A stretch of 64,000 bases of DNA from Ditibartonella apis (GCF_001952075.1 NZ_LXYU01000002.1:310001-374000); one strand, 5' to 3'; counted from the stretch's first letter, positions 10,084 through 21,363 are shown. Numbers and translations are program-made. Notes: a model not told the origin generated them from the letters alone.

Positions 10084-10310
10084 TAAATTTATTCATGATA
10101 TATAATTTTATATTGAATATATATATTCAATTACTTCGATTTTTATTATTTTTGTAATCTATAATTTTTATGTACATAAAATAAGTTATTTTATATAATC
10201 TAATAAAGCGTTCAAAGAGTGATAACCGGAAATTTATTCTGCTCTGACAACTGTCGGATAAGAAAGATAGAAAATTGTTATTGTAGTTTTCAGTCAATTT
10301 TATATAGTTG

Positions 10311-10382
10311 CCAACGGGTGTTCGGGAAATCGTTTCGGGCAGGTTTCAAGCTGGTCGGGCCGCCAGCACAGAAGGACCTGCC
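10311..10382 (+). promoter_or_regulatory. Structured leader of nhaA, candidate nhaA-I (Li-I) riboswitch
   Basis: A GC-rich island in very AT-rich DNA, ending at the nhaA start codon. GGCAGGT (10338-10344) pairs perfectly with ACCTGCC (10376-10382), and the latter occupies the spacer between the ribosome binding site (AAGGA, 10372-10376) and the ATG at 10383. Inside, GCTGG (10350-10354) pairs with CCAGC (10363-10367). The upstream part contains GGGTGTTCGGGAAA. Closing the outer stem would hide the translation start. Established knowledge: nhaA-I motif RNAs, now described as Li-I riboswitches, occur upstream of nhaA in proteobacteria and act on ion transporter genes. Assignment to that class is from memory of its position and layout and needs a covariance-model test. 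Confidence 0.55.
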
Positions 10383-11741
10383 ATGAAAAATATATCCCAT
10401 CGCTTGCCTAACCGTGCATCTGTTTTTGCCGAAAAGATATTTTCAATCTGTCGCAACATAGTTCATATTGATGCGATGGCGGGTGTTGCTCTTGTTATTG
10501 CAACAATGGTCGCTCTCTTGCTTGCCAATTCAACTTATGGAACCGCTTACCAAAATTTCTGGCAGCAAAAAATTTCAATAGAAGCCTTCGGATATTGCTT
10601 TTCCAAAGACCTGCACTTTCTGGTCAATGACGGCTTGATGACGCTCTTTTTCCTTGTTTCAGGCATGGAAATAAGACGGGAAATCCATGATGGGGCATTG
10701 TCAAAATTAAGTCAGGCGCTGTTGCCTCTGGTTGCAGCTGTCGGCGGCGTTATTATGCCGGCAATTATTTATTTTTCTATCAATCATATGCCGCCAACCA
10801 GTCATGGCTGGGCTGTCCCCACCGCAACCGACATAGCCTTTGCAATCGGGATATTAGCGCTTTTAGGAAAATCGGTTCCAAACAACTTAAGAATCGTTTT
10901 GCTTGCGCTCGCCACGATAGATGACATTATCGCGATTTTGATTATAGCGATTTTTTACTCTAACGGCTTTGATCTGACAGGCCTGCCCATTGCATGTCTT
11001 GCAATTATCATCCTCGTTTTTTTGCAATGGATAGGGATTAACTCGGCTTTGATTTATGTTCTTCCCGCCGCTCTCCTCTGGCTCGGACTTATGATATGTG
11101 GAATCCACCCTTCCCTTTCGGGCGTTATATTGGGATTATTGACACCGGCACTTGCCCCCCGCTCACTGATAGCACCTATCGATCGACTGTCTTACGCTTT
11201 GGAAATATTGAAAAATAAAAAGCCTGAAGACAGCGCTTCAAAGCACTATTTTGCTCTTCTTGAAATACGAAAGAGTGAAGCTGCAATCGACGCACCCGTA
11301 TCCCGACTCGTTGCCGCCTTTAGTCCTTGGGTATTATTTGTCATTATGCCACTCTTTGCACTGGCCAATGCGGGTATTGATGTTTCCAATGTCGAATTCG
11401 AAGATCATTCCTCCTTCATCATCATGGTCGGAACAGGACTAGGCCTTTCTATCGGTAAGCCACTCGGCATTTTCCTCATAAGTTTCCTTGCCGTGCGTTT
11501 CGGGTTTTGCAATCTCCCTTCGGGAGTAAATTGGCGCGGAATTGTTCTCGTCGGTTTACTGGGCGGGATCGGTTTTACTATGGCTATTTTTACAGCGACA
11601 TTAGCGTTCAGCCATCCTGAACAATTGGAAGCAGCAAAATTCGCGATTCTTTGCGGATCTCTGGTGTCGGCTATCTTCGGACTGGCTTACGGCTTATCGC
11701 AAAAATGGCGCGCAGCACATAAACCACGCAAAACCTTATGA
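10383..11741 (+). CDS. nhaA: Na+/H+ antiporter NhaA
   Basis: A 452-residue inner-membrane antiporter that exports Na+ (and Li+) in exchange for protons, used for sodium and alkaline pH tolerance. The sequence has the NhaA landmarks: FLVNDGLMTLFFLVSGMEIRRE near residue 80, the PTATDIAFAIGIL segment with the paired cation-binding Asp region (ATDIAF and LATIDDIIAILIIAIFY, about residues 145-190), and GIGFTMAIF near the C-terminus. The ATG at 10383 has GAAGGA seven bases upstream. An upstream in-frame start would run through the structured leader and is rejected. The gene stands alone, and its leader suggests translational control by an ion. Confidence 0.95.
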   Translation: MKNISHRLPNRASVFAEKIFSICRNIVHIDAMAGVALVIATMVALLLANSTYGTAYQNFWQQKISIEAFGYCFSKDLHFLVNDGLMTLFFLVSGMEIRREIHDGALSKLSQALLPLVAAVGGVIMPAIIYFSINHMPPTSHGWAVPTATDIAFAIGILALLGKSVPNNLRIVLLALATIDDIIAILIIAIFYSNGFDLTGLPIACLAIIILVFLQWIGINSALIYVLPAALLWLGLMICGIHPSLSGVILGLLTPALAPRSLIAPIDRLSYALEILKNKKPEDSASKHYFALLEIRKSEAAIDAPVSRLVAAFSPWVLFVIMPLFALANAGIDVSNVEFEDHSSFIIMVGTGLGLSIGKPLGIFLISFLAVRFGFCNLPSGVNWRGIVLVGLLGGIGFTMAIFTATLAFSHPEQLEAAKFAILCGSLVSAIFGLAYGLSQKWRAAHKPRKTL

Positions 11742-12023
11742 GGTCTCCTCACCCGAATTATCACAGGACTATTTGTTTTATGGAAGTTCAGGCGACAGCA
11801 TTTTTATTCGATAGATTGTTCATTCAGGGCTTATTATTAACGTTTGGCTCAGATCATTCGCGGCGGTATCGTTACAAAGTGGAACACAATGAGGAACAGT
11901 TTGACCGATTAAGCCGGCTTTATCCGGAATGACACTGATATTCAGCAGAATTGTGGATCTCAGTCGGTGGTGAAACGCTATTTTTCCTTTACTTCCTCGG
12001 TTCCATGCCTATATTCCAAAAGA

Positions 12024-12038
12024 GAACAAATAGTGAAC
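12024..12038 (+). promoter_or_regulatory. SOS (LexA) box of the radical-SAM/UdgX operon
   Basis: GAAC-AAATAGT-GAAC is a perfect match to the alphaproteobacterial LexA operator (GAACN7GAAC, equivalent to GTTCN7GTTC on the other strand). It ends three bases before the ATG at 12042. The two genes that follow have DNA-repair-type domains, so SOS control fits. A similar but badly spaced pair (GAAC-N8-GAAC) lies near 11881. The rest of the 300-base stretch 11742-12041 holds only a weak 64-codon frame that I do not believe. Confidence 0.75.
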
Positions 12039-12041
12039 ATA

Positions 12042-13277
12042 ATGGTCAAAACACTTAAACAAAAATTGGCAATTCTGGCTGATGCTGCCAAATATGATGC
12101 CTCCTGTGCATCAAGCGGTTCGACGCGCCAGTCGCCCGCAAAAATCGGCTTGGGGTCTACGGCAAATATGGGAATTTGCCATTCCTTCACGCCTGATGGG
12201 CGCTGCGTTTCTTTGTTAAAAATTCTACTCACCAATTTTTGTATCTTTGACTGCGCCTATTGTGTCAACCGGTCTTCGAGCAATGTCGAGCGGGCGCGTT
12301 TCACCACTGACGAGGTGGTGTTTTTGACGCTCGAATTTTACCGCAGAAATTACATTGAAGGCTTGTTTCTTTCTTCCGGTATTATCCGTTCTCCGGACCA
12401 AACAATGGAGGAATTGGTTAAAGTTGCCCGCGATTTGCGAACCATTCACCATTTTGGCGGTTATATCCATTTGAAAACCATTCCGGATGCTTCGGAAGCG
12501 CTTATCAAGGAGGCGGGACGTTATGCAGATCGACTTTCAATCAATGTTGAACTGCCAACAGAAAAAAGCATTAACCGCTTTGCTCCGCAAAAAAAGATCC
12601 TGACAATCAAGCAGGCTATGGCAAATGTCAGGATTGATATTGAAGCCTCCAAAGACGCGACATTACAGACGAAAAAAACGCAACGTTTTGCGCCCGCAGG
12701 CCAATCCACCCAAATGATCATCGGTGCCGACGACGCCAATGACGCAACAATCTTGCAATCAAGCGCCGAGCTTTATTCAAGCTATCGGCTGAAACGCGTT
12801 TATTATTCGGCGTTCAGTCCGATTCCGGATGCATCGAACCTGCTTCCTGTCAAGCGCCCGCCGCTTTTAAGGGAACACAGGCTTTATCAAGCTGATTGGC
12901 TTTTCCGGTTTTACGGATTTGCAATGGAAGAGCTGACCACGAAAACAAATGGCGGCATGCTCGAACTTGAATTTGACCCGAAACTTGCCTGGGCATTACA
13001 AAACCGGCATCTTTTTCCGGTTGACATCAACAAGGCCGACAAGGAAATGTTGTTACGTGTTCCAGGCCTTGGAGTGCGCAATGTGAAACGGATATTGGTA
13101 GCGCGCCGGTTCAAACGGCTTGATTTTTCAGATTTGAAAACCTTTCATATCAGCCTTGAAAAAATAAAACCGTTCGTGACTGCCGAACGTTGGACGCCTA
13201 AAAACCTTCTCGATAGTTCACACCTTGCCGACCGTTTTCGTGCGCGACCGACCCAACTTGATCTTTTTTCATCATGA
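12042..13277 (+). CDS. Radical-SAM protein of the UDG-linked DNA modification/repair family
   Basis: A 411-residue protein. The opening QKLAILADAAKYDASCASSG is highly characteristic of the putative DNA modification/repair radical-SAM family that travels with UDG-like proteins (TIGR03916, rSAM_link_UDG). The cluster motif C67-x3-C71-x2-C74 (CIFDCAYC) binds the 4Fe-4S cluster that cleaves S-adenosylmethionine. Near the C-terminus (about residues 330-360, DINKADKEMLLRVPGLGVRN) is a helix-hairpin-helix, a non-specific DNA-binding element. The substrate is unknown. The ATG at 12042 is chosen because an upstream GTG would put the LexA box inside the gene and because homologs begin here. Its stop overlaps the next start (ATGA). 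Confidence 0.88.
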   Translation: MVKTLKQKLAILADAAKYDASCASSGSTRQSPAKIGLGSTANMGICHSFTPDGRCVSLLKILLTNFCIFDCAYCVNRSSSNVERARFTTDEVVFLTLEFYRRNYIEGLFLSSGIIRSPDQTMEELVKVARDLRTIHHFGGYIHLKTIPDASEALIKEAGRYADRLSINVELPTEKSINRFAPQKKILTIKQAMANVRIDIEASKDATLQTKKTQRFAPAGQSTQMIIGADDANDATILQSSAELYSSYRLKRVYYSAFSPIPDASNLLPVKRPPLLREHRLYQADWLFRFYGFAMEELTTKTNGGMLELEFDPKLAWALQNRHLFPVDINKADKEMLLRVPGLGVRNVKRILVARRFKRLDFSDLKTFHISLEKIKPFVTAERWTPKNLLDSSHLADRFRARPTQLDLFSS

Positions 13278-14749
13278 AAACGATTATTTTGAAAAAACAG
13301 GGGGATTTCGACGAGTGGCGAACAACGGCACGTTTGCTATTGCAAGATGAAATGCGTCCGGAAGATGTTTTTTGGCATTACCATTCGGCTCCAACCTTAT
13401 TTGATAGCGAGCCAGCCACGCAGCCTTCAGAAAAATATTCACCTGCACAACAAAACCATGAATTTCTGGTGCCAAAGCAGTTCATCAATCTTGCGAAAAA
13501 TGTCATCTGCCATGAAAGCAAAGGTTCGGCGGCCCTTTTATACCGCCTTCTTTACCGCTTGCAGCGGGACAAAACGCTTCTTGAAAAAATTTACGACATT
13601 GATACCGCCACAGCTTTATCACGGCAAAAGGCTGTTTGCCATGATATCCACCATATGCATGCATTTTTACGGTTCAAAGAAATTTGCAGTCTCGGCAATG
13701 ATAACTTCAGGCGGCGTTTTACTGCCTGGTATGAACCTCAGCATTTCATTATCGCAGAAGCTATACCGTTTTTCTGCCGGCGTTTTAGCGACATGGATTG
13801 GCAAATTTTAACTCCGAAAGGCAGTGCGTTTTATTTTAACAAAAGACTGTTTTTTGGCGAACCGATATTTAAAAAGCCACAAAATAAAGATGAAACCGAA
13901 GAGCTATGGAAAACCTACTTTGCCAGTATTTTCAATCCGGCAAGACTGAAAGTCAAAACCATGCAAAGCCATATGCCGAAAAAATACTGGAGCAACCTTC
14001 CGGAAGCGGAAATTATCAATAGTCTCATAGGCGATGCGGAAACGCGCATTGAAACGATGGAAAGACAACCGGTTCTTCAACCCCCGCTCTTTCATTCCCG
14101 CTTATCGGAAAAGCATGCGCAAAATAGCGTTCAAACAAATTTTCGATCTAGAACAACACCTGAAACATCGGATATTCTCAATGACAGCATCAGATCATGC
14201 AAACGTTGCCCGTTGCATTGTTCAGCAACGCAGGCCGTCTGTGGCGAGGGGCCTGAAAATGCTTCTCTTATGATTGTTGGAGAACAACCGAGCGACCGTG
14301 AAGATCTTGTTGGTCGGCCATTTATCGGTCCGGCAGGACAAATCTTTGAAAAAACGATAGAAAAAATTGGCATTGAACGTGACGAGGTTTACCTCACCAA
14401 CGCCGTCAAGCATTTCAAATATGAACTCAAAGGTCGCAAGCGCCTCCATAAAAGAGCAGACCGGAGCGAGATCGAGCATTGTCGCTGGTGGCTCATGAAA
14501 GAAATTGACATCGTCAAACCGAAGCTTATCGTTGCCATGGGGAAAACCGCCCTGTTTTCACTCACAGATTTGAACGAGCCGTTAAGCGGTTTGGTGGGTA
14601 AAATAATAGAGACAGAAGAAAAAATACCGGTTCTTGTCACTTTTCACCCGTCATATCTTCTCCGGATCAAATCGGAAGAATTGAAGAAACAAGAAACTGC
14701 AAGATTCGAACAAAGCTTGCAACTTGCGAAGGCAAAAATCAACTTTTGA
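13274..14749 (+). CDS. DUF4130 domain fused to UdgX-type uracil-DNA binding protein
   Basis: A 491-residue two-domain protein. Residues about 1-250 match DUF4130, a domain known mainly from this radical-SAM association. Residues about 300-491 are a family-4-like uracil-DNA glycosylase: Cys309 and Cys312 with further Cys residues at 316, 323 and 403 available as 4Fe-4S ligands, the uracil pocket GEQPSDRED (336-344), GRPFIGPAGQ, and HPSYLLR (458-464). The loop GRKRLHK (387-393) resembles the KRRIH loop of UdgX, whose His forms a covalent bond with uracil-site DNA; His392 is in place. It is coupled to the radical-SAM gene by a four-base overlap and shares its SOS box. The joint reaction is unknown. 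Confidence 0.88.
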   Translation: MKTIILKKQGDFDEWRTTARLLLQDEMRPEDVFWHYHSAPTLFDSEPATQPSEKYSPAQQNHEFLVPKQFINLAKNVICHESKGSAALLYRLLYRLQRDKTLLEKIYDIDTATALSRQKAVCHDIHHMHAFLRFKEICSLGNDNFRRRFTAWYEPQHFIIAEAIPFFCRRFSDMDWQILTPKGSAFYFNKRLFFGEPIFKKPQNKDETEELWKTYFASIFNPARLKVKTMQSHMPKKYWSNLPEAEIINSLIGDAETRIETMERQPVLQPPLFHSRLSEKHAQNSVQTNFRSRTTPETSDILNDSIRSCKRCPLHCSATQAVCGEGPENASLMIVGEQPSDREDLVGRPFIGPAGQIFEKTIEKIGIERDEVYLTNAVKHFKYELKGRKRLHKRADRSEIEHCRWWLMKEIDIVKPKLIVAMGKTALFSLTDLNEPLSGLVGKIIETEEKIPVLVTFHPSYLLRIKSEELKKQETARFEQSLQLAKAKINF

Positions 14750-15032
14750 TAGGCCAGAAAGACACCATCCAGCCCTTCTTAAAGCCACTTCACAACAACC
14801 GTGATCCCGACTTGATAAACCTCTATTGGACGGGGATTAATGAATATTAACCTGTTGTTTTTGCTATATTTTAAATTATCACTTTTCCGTGATCAACACA
14901 TTTTAAAGTGATTTGAGATTGATTGCCGTGATGAAGATATAAGCGATAGAGAGTTTGGAAAATATCCAGATTGATCCAATTGCAATTAAAGCCGTTAGCC
15001 AAAGCTAAGGGCTCATAAAAACGGTGAATGAA

Positions 15033-15338
15033 ATGAAAAAATTAATGTTTATTGCGCTTGCAAGTTTATGTGGTGTAAGCAGCGCCTATGCCAGTGGTTA
15101 TGCTTTTGACGATGGTTCGCCGGTCAACACCTATGTTATCGGTTCTACAGCCCAGTCCGGCATGAACAAAGGTTATACGGGCAATTCACGTGCTTATACA
15201 CGAGCAAATGGATTTGGTGACGGTTCGGTCGAAGACAGTTATATTATCGGTCATGCGCAGAAATCCGGTGAAGCAACGCATGGAGTTTTGGCAAATGAAG
15301 CGCATTTTGGCGATGGTTCGCCTGTAAACCACCATTAA
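15033..15338 (+). CDS. Small secreted protein with FGDGS...YIIG repeats, function unknown
   Basis: A 101-residue protein with a clear signal peptide (MKKLMFIALASLCGVSSAYA, cleavage after Ala20). The mature part contains three copies of a motif: FDDGSPVNTYVIG (from residue 25), FGDGSVEDSYIIG (from 61) and a truncated FGDGSPVNHH (from 92), separated by Gly/Ser/Asn-rich linkers. I do not recognise the family. GGTGA at 15023-15027 is the ribosome binding site for the ATG at 15033; the GTG at 15024 is less likely. A strong terminator follows. Being monocistronic with a tight terminator suggests a well-expressed periplasmic or outer-surface protein. Confidence 0.75.
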   Translation: MKKLMFIALASLCGVSSAYASGYAFDDGSPVNTYVIGSTAQSGMNKGYTGNSRAYTRANGFGDGSVEDSYIIGHAQKSGEATHGVLANEAHFGDGSPVNHH

Positions 15339-15366
15339 TAAAATAATCGCATAATATCCCTTCATT

Positions 15367-15390
15367 AAAAACCGGCTTTAAAGCCGGTTT
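15367..15390 (+). terminator. Intrinsic terminator after the secreted repeat protein
   Basis: AAAACCGGCTTT (15367-15378) is followed directly by its perfect complement AAAGCCGGTTTT (15379-15390) and then more T residues. It lies 28 bases after the stop codon and has the form of a strong intrinsic terminator. Confidence 0.9.
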
Positions 15391-15913
15391 TTATTTATCA
15401 TCTTCAGGTCATATTAAAATTTTAAAATTGATGCCAAATATATTTTTATTCAAGATTATTGAACGGAAATTTTCAGTAATTCCAATTGTTTGGATGTTTT
15501 AAACCGAATTGATAAAGAGTTTTGTATTCTGAAAAAATAATTTTAATTTTGCGCATTTTTTAAAAAAATTTTAAACTACCTTTTCATCCGGATTTTATGA
15601 TATTTAACGGAGAGCATTCAATCGAACAGTTACAACAATATTAAATAAAATTGTTGGAGAGCACTCGAAAATGAGATTTGAAAATTATTCTCCCTCCTCG
15701 CACGCGAACTCTTTCAAGAACCGGATAATCTCCAATTGGCATTAAATTGCTATTTCGCTGTTTTTTAATCTTGGCTATTCAGTTTGCTGCTCTATATGGC
15801 GGAAAATCCATGCCCCTAATTGCGTGGAGACAAAAATAAGAAGGAATATAAAACTGGCATCTGGCGCGACTTATATTTCTTTAGGCCCTAAACTAAAGCT
15901 AAATATTTGAAAA
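15391..15913. other. AT-rich intergenic stretch with a possible 24-codon leader ORF
   Basis: About 520 bases, very AT-rich up to 15600. A tiny frame at 15671-15745 (MRFENYSPSSHANSFKNR...) follows GGAGAG and could be a leader peptide, but nothing else supports it. GGAGAGCATTC (15609) and GGAGAGCACTC (15656) form an imperfect direct repeat 47 bases apart. Promoter elements for the NadQ-like regulator are expected here, but I could not place them. Confidence 0.35.
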
Positions 15914-16822
15914 ATGACAATTGCAACCAAACAGACAGCTCTTTCCAAGATTGAACTTATCGGAGTCATAGTCTCGGTTACTGATGACAATCCGAAAGTT
16001 ATTACCGTCGGACCTCAACAAAAATTACCGTCAGGACCGCTCAAAAACTATAAACAGAGTTTACAATCAACTCTGCGCGATTGGGTGAACACACGAACAG
16101 GGCATCCTGTCGGTTTTCTCGAACAACTTTATACTTTTACCAATCGCGACCGAGTTATATCGGAAGGCAATATGCCTACTGTCTCGATTAGCTATTTGGG
16201 GTTGGTACGCGAGCATGACGAGTTTTTGCCTGAAGTCGAGTGGCATGACTGGTACGAACATTTTCCGTGGGATGATTGTCGCAACGGGAAACATCCATGC
16301 GTTGATAAAATTATCGATGCACTTAACGCGTGGGCGGAAAGAGATCCGGAGACATGCGCCTTTAAAAAGCGCAGGATTTCTTTTCTCTTCGGCTGTAACG
16401 GTTTTTCATGGAATGAAGATTTCATACTTCAAAGATACGAACTTTTGTATGAAGCAGGATTGATTGCCGAAGCAGGTGGGAGCCTATTTGCTGGCACGCC
16501 GATGTTTGCTGATGACCGCCGGATTTTGGCAACAGCAATTGCAAGACTTAGAAGAAAAATCAAATATCGTGCTGTTATATTCGAGCTTTTGCCTGAAAAA
16601 TTTACCTTATTGCAGTTACAAAAGACAGTTGAGGCCATTATTGGAAGGCGCCTTCATAAGCCGAACTTCCGTCGCTTGACCGAACAACAAGGTATTATTG
16701 AAGAAGTCGGGGAATTCGAGACAAAAACCGGTGGCAGACCCGCTAAGTTATATCGTTATCGGCAAGAGATTATCGAGTCCTGCGTCATCTCGCTTTCCCG
16801 TTTTCCGATTGCACGTTCATAA
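15914..16822 (+). CDS. nadQ: NrtR/NadQ-type Nudix-winged-helix transcriptional regulator
   Basis: A 302-residue regulator with an N-terminal Nudix-like domain lacking a catalytic Nudix box (about residues 1-200) and a C-terminal winged helix (about 215-290). The segment FTLLQLQKTVEAIIGRRLHKPNFRR, which I describe by its key parts FTLLQLQ, GRRLHKPNFRR and GRPAKLYR, matches the DNA-binding domain of NrtR-like proteins. Established knowledge: NrtR senses ADP-ribose, and in alphaproteobacteria the related NadQ controls NAD synthesis genes. No nad gene lies next to it here, so the regulon must be elsewhere. The symbol is my best match; a more general NrtR-family name would also fit. Confidence 0.7.
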   Translation: MTIATKQTALSKIELIGVIVSVTDDNPKVITVGPQQKLPSGPLKNYKQSLQSTLRDWVNTRTGHPVGFLEQLYTFTNRDRVISEGNMPTVSISYLGLVREHDEFLPEVEWHDWYEHFPWDDCRNGKHPCVDKIIDALNAWAERDPETCAFKKRRISFLFGCNGFSWNEDFILQRYELLYEAGLIAEAGGSLFAGTPMFADDRRILATAIARLRRKIKYRAVIFELLPEKFTLLQLQKTVEAIIGRRLHKPNFRRLTEQQGIIEEVGEFETKTGGRPAKLYRYRQEIIESCVISLSRFPIARS

Positions 16823-17101
16823 CGCGAAGGGCGAATAGATGACGCATCGGTCAAAACTCTGTTGTCTGCAATGGTTTGATGTGCAATAGTTTCACCCTCC
16901 TGATGCTATTGAACAAACTGAACAAACCGCGCTTTAATCTATTTTCAAGCAATCTGTTTTTTACATGATCAAGCGACAGCCCGCTTAGGAGGCGGCAGCT
17001 TTGGTGCCCAATATTTCCCGCGGCGCTAGTGATAAGTTTCGGTTTCCATAGATTTTAATGGGCGTTACGTTTTGGCAAATTGCGTGTTGCATTTACTTTA
17101 A

Positions 17102-17130
17102 GAAGAGAAGAGGAGCACTCTTCTCTTCTG
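17102..17130. terminator. Terminator hairpin between the NadQ-like gene and nrdF
   Basis: AGAAGAGAAGAG (17102-17113) pairs perfectly with CTCTTCTCTTCT (17119-17130) over a five-base loop, followed on the plus strand by GTTTTTCTTT. It lies between convergent genes and is 16 bases past the nrdF stop, so it may serve both directions. The rest of the 323-base gap (16823-17145) has no reading frame that I can support. Confidence 0.75.
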
Positions 17131-17145
17131 TTTTTCTTTAAAGTT

Positions 17146-20278
<3,133 letters not shown>

Positions 20279-20659
20279 AATTTTCCTAATCCTTGTCTGA
20301 CAAGGTTCACGTCTTCTGTTGTCCCCCTGAGCTCGAAACTATAAAGCCAGGGCACACGACACTTTTGAGAAATGACTTTTCCGGCCAGCGCATAAGCCCA
20401 GCCGAAATTACGATTGCCGCCAGCAATAACGCCTTTAAGAAATTGCCGGTTTTCTTGATCATTGAGAAAATTGATAACGGTTTTAGGCACTGCCCCGTCG
20501 CCTTTGGCACCGGCGTAAGTCGGTACCACCAGAACATAAGGTTCAACCACTTTCGGAATTGCCGTTTTTTTGAAAAGTCTTAAAGACGGTTCACCGATTT
20601 GTTGCACAAAATAATCGGTATTGCCGGTGGCACTCGAATAATAAACAAGGAGTGCCATA

Positions 20660-20881
20660 TCATTCGAGCCCGTTTATTTTATCAGGTTGGAAACCGGCCC
20701 AGTGATTGTTTCCGGCAATAACCACCGGCAACATTTTATATCCCAAACTTTCGATATAGGATAAAGCCTCCGCATCTTTGGAAATATCCACAATATCGTA
20801 AGAAATATGTTTATTATCCAATGCCTTGTATGTTGCTTTGCATTGTACGCAAGATGGTCGGCTGTAAATTGTAATTGTCAT
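20660..20881 (-). CDS. nrdH: Glutaredoxin-like electron donor NrdH
   Basis: A 73-residue redoxin with the active-site CVQC (Cys11 and Cys14) after a beta strand (ITIYSRPS). NrdH has a glutaredoxin-like sequence but is reduced by thioredoxin reductase, and it passes electrons to the C-terminal cysteines of NrdE. AGGA lies eight bases before the ATG. It is the first gene of the operon and follows a roughly 440-base leader that holds the cobalamin riboswitch. Confidence 0.96.
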   Translation of the reverse strand: MTITIYSRPSCVQCKATYKALDNKHISYDIVDISKDAEALSYIESLGYKMLPVVIAGNNHWAGFQPDKINGLE

Positions 20882-20915
20882 GATTTTTTCCTGATTTTTG
20901 GTTGCAAAGTCCCGC

Positions 20916-20939
20916 CTGCTTTCTTCCTTGAGAAAGCAG
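20916..20939 (-). promoter_or_regulatory. Hairpin just upstream of the nrdH ribosome binding site
   Basis: CTGCTTTCT (20916-20924) pairs perfectly with AGAAAGCAG (20931-20939) over a six-base loop, about 35 bases before the nrdH start. On the nrd strand no T run follows it, so it is not a normal terminator. It may belong to the riboswitch expression platform or protect the message. Confidence 0.45.
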
Positions 20940-21122
20940 CATAAGAGACGTTTTTTAAAAGTTGCGTCGATAAGGCGAACTTCAGCCGGTCAGGAAAAAT
21001 GATTAAGAATCTTGAACATAAAACTTCCTTCCCGAAGCAATGTGGGGGATATGGCTAAGCCCACATCCGCACAAAACACGTCCGGAAAGGCCATAACCAG
21101 AACACCCCGTCTGTTGACATTC

Positions 21123-21290
21123 AATTCAAGGCAGGTCTCCTGGCTCATGGCTTGAAGCGCCAAAACCACCTTCCCGGGTGACCCCAGTGGCATACGATTT
21201 TGACTTACCATTTACAGTTGCGGGGGCAGCTTCGGCTTTCTAATAAATTACCGAATTCCCTCTTAGCTCTTTCATCCGATTTCGAATCCC
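21123..21290 (-). promoter_or_regulatory. Cobalamin (B12) riboswitch upstream of nrdHIEF
   Basis: On the minus strand, in order, are the core GCTGCCCCCGCAACTGTAA (near 21231-21213), CCACTGGG, GGGAAGG, and the B12 box GAGCCAGGAGACCTGCC (near 21147-21131). These are the conserved parts of the adenosylcobalamin riboswitch in the right order and spacing. Downstream is a hairpin of ATGTGGG and CCCACAT (21040-21046 with 21060-21066) that may be part of the expression platform. By analogy with actinobacterial nrdAB, B12 binding should lower expression of this B12-independent reductase when a B12-dependent class II enzyme can take over. That second enzyme is not in the window. Confidence 0.92.
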
Positions 21291-21316
21291 AAAATTCGAA
21301 TCAAAGAGAACCCTGA

Positions 21317-21363
21317 ACACAATATCTAGTATCACTCATGAGAGTTGCGTCAATATGTTTTAA
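21317..21363 (-). promoter_or_regulatory. nrdHIEF promoter overlapped by two NrdR-like boxes
   Basis: ACACAATATCTAGTAT (21317-21332) and CGTCAATATGTTTTAA (21348-21363) both resemble the NrdR box (acaCwAtATaTwGtgt). Their cores are exactly 31 bases apart, the three-turn spacing typical of paired NrdR sites. On the minus strand a promoter-like TTGACG (21353-21348) and TACTAG (21331-21326) with a 16-base spacer fall inside these boxes, so binding would block transcription. The first box is a good match and the second weaker. The riboswitch begins just downstream. Confidence 0.6.

Noticed and set aside
11881-11896. Second LexA-like box (GAAC-N8-GAAC)
   Set aside because: The spacer is eight, not seven bases, so it does not fit the alphaproteobacterial operator.
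11738-11932. 64-codon frame after nhaA
   Set aside because: No ribosome binding site, no recognisable composition or family, and it overlaps the nhaA stop; likely chance.
15671-15745. 24-codon ORF with GGAGAG upstream as a real leader gene
   Set aside because: Spacing of the ribosome binding site is poor and nothing in the codons suggests attenuation; kept only as a note in the intergenic entry.
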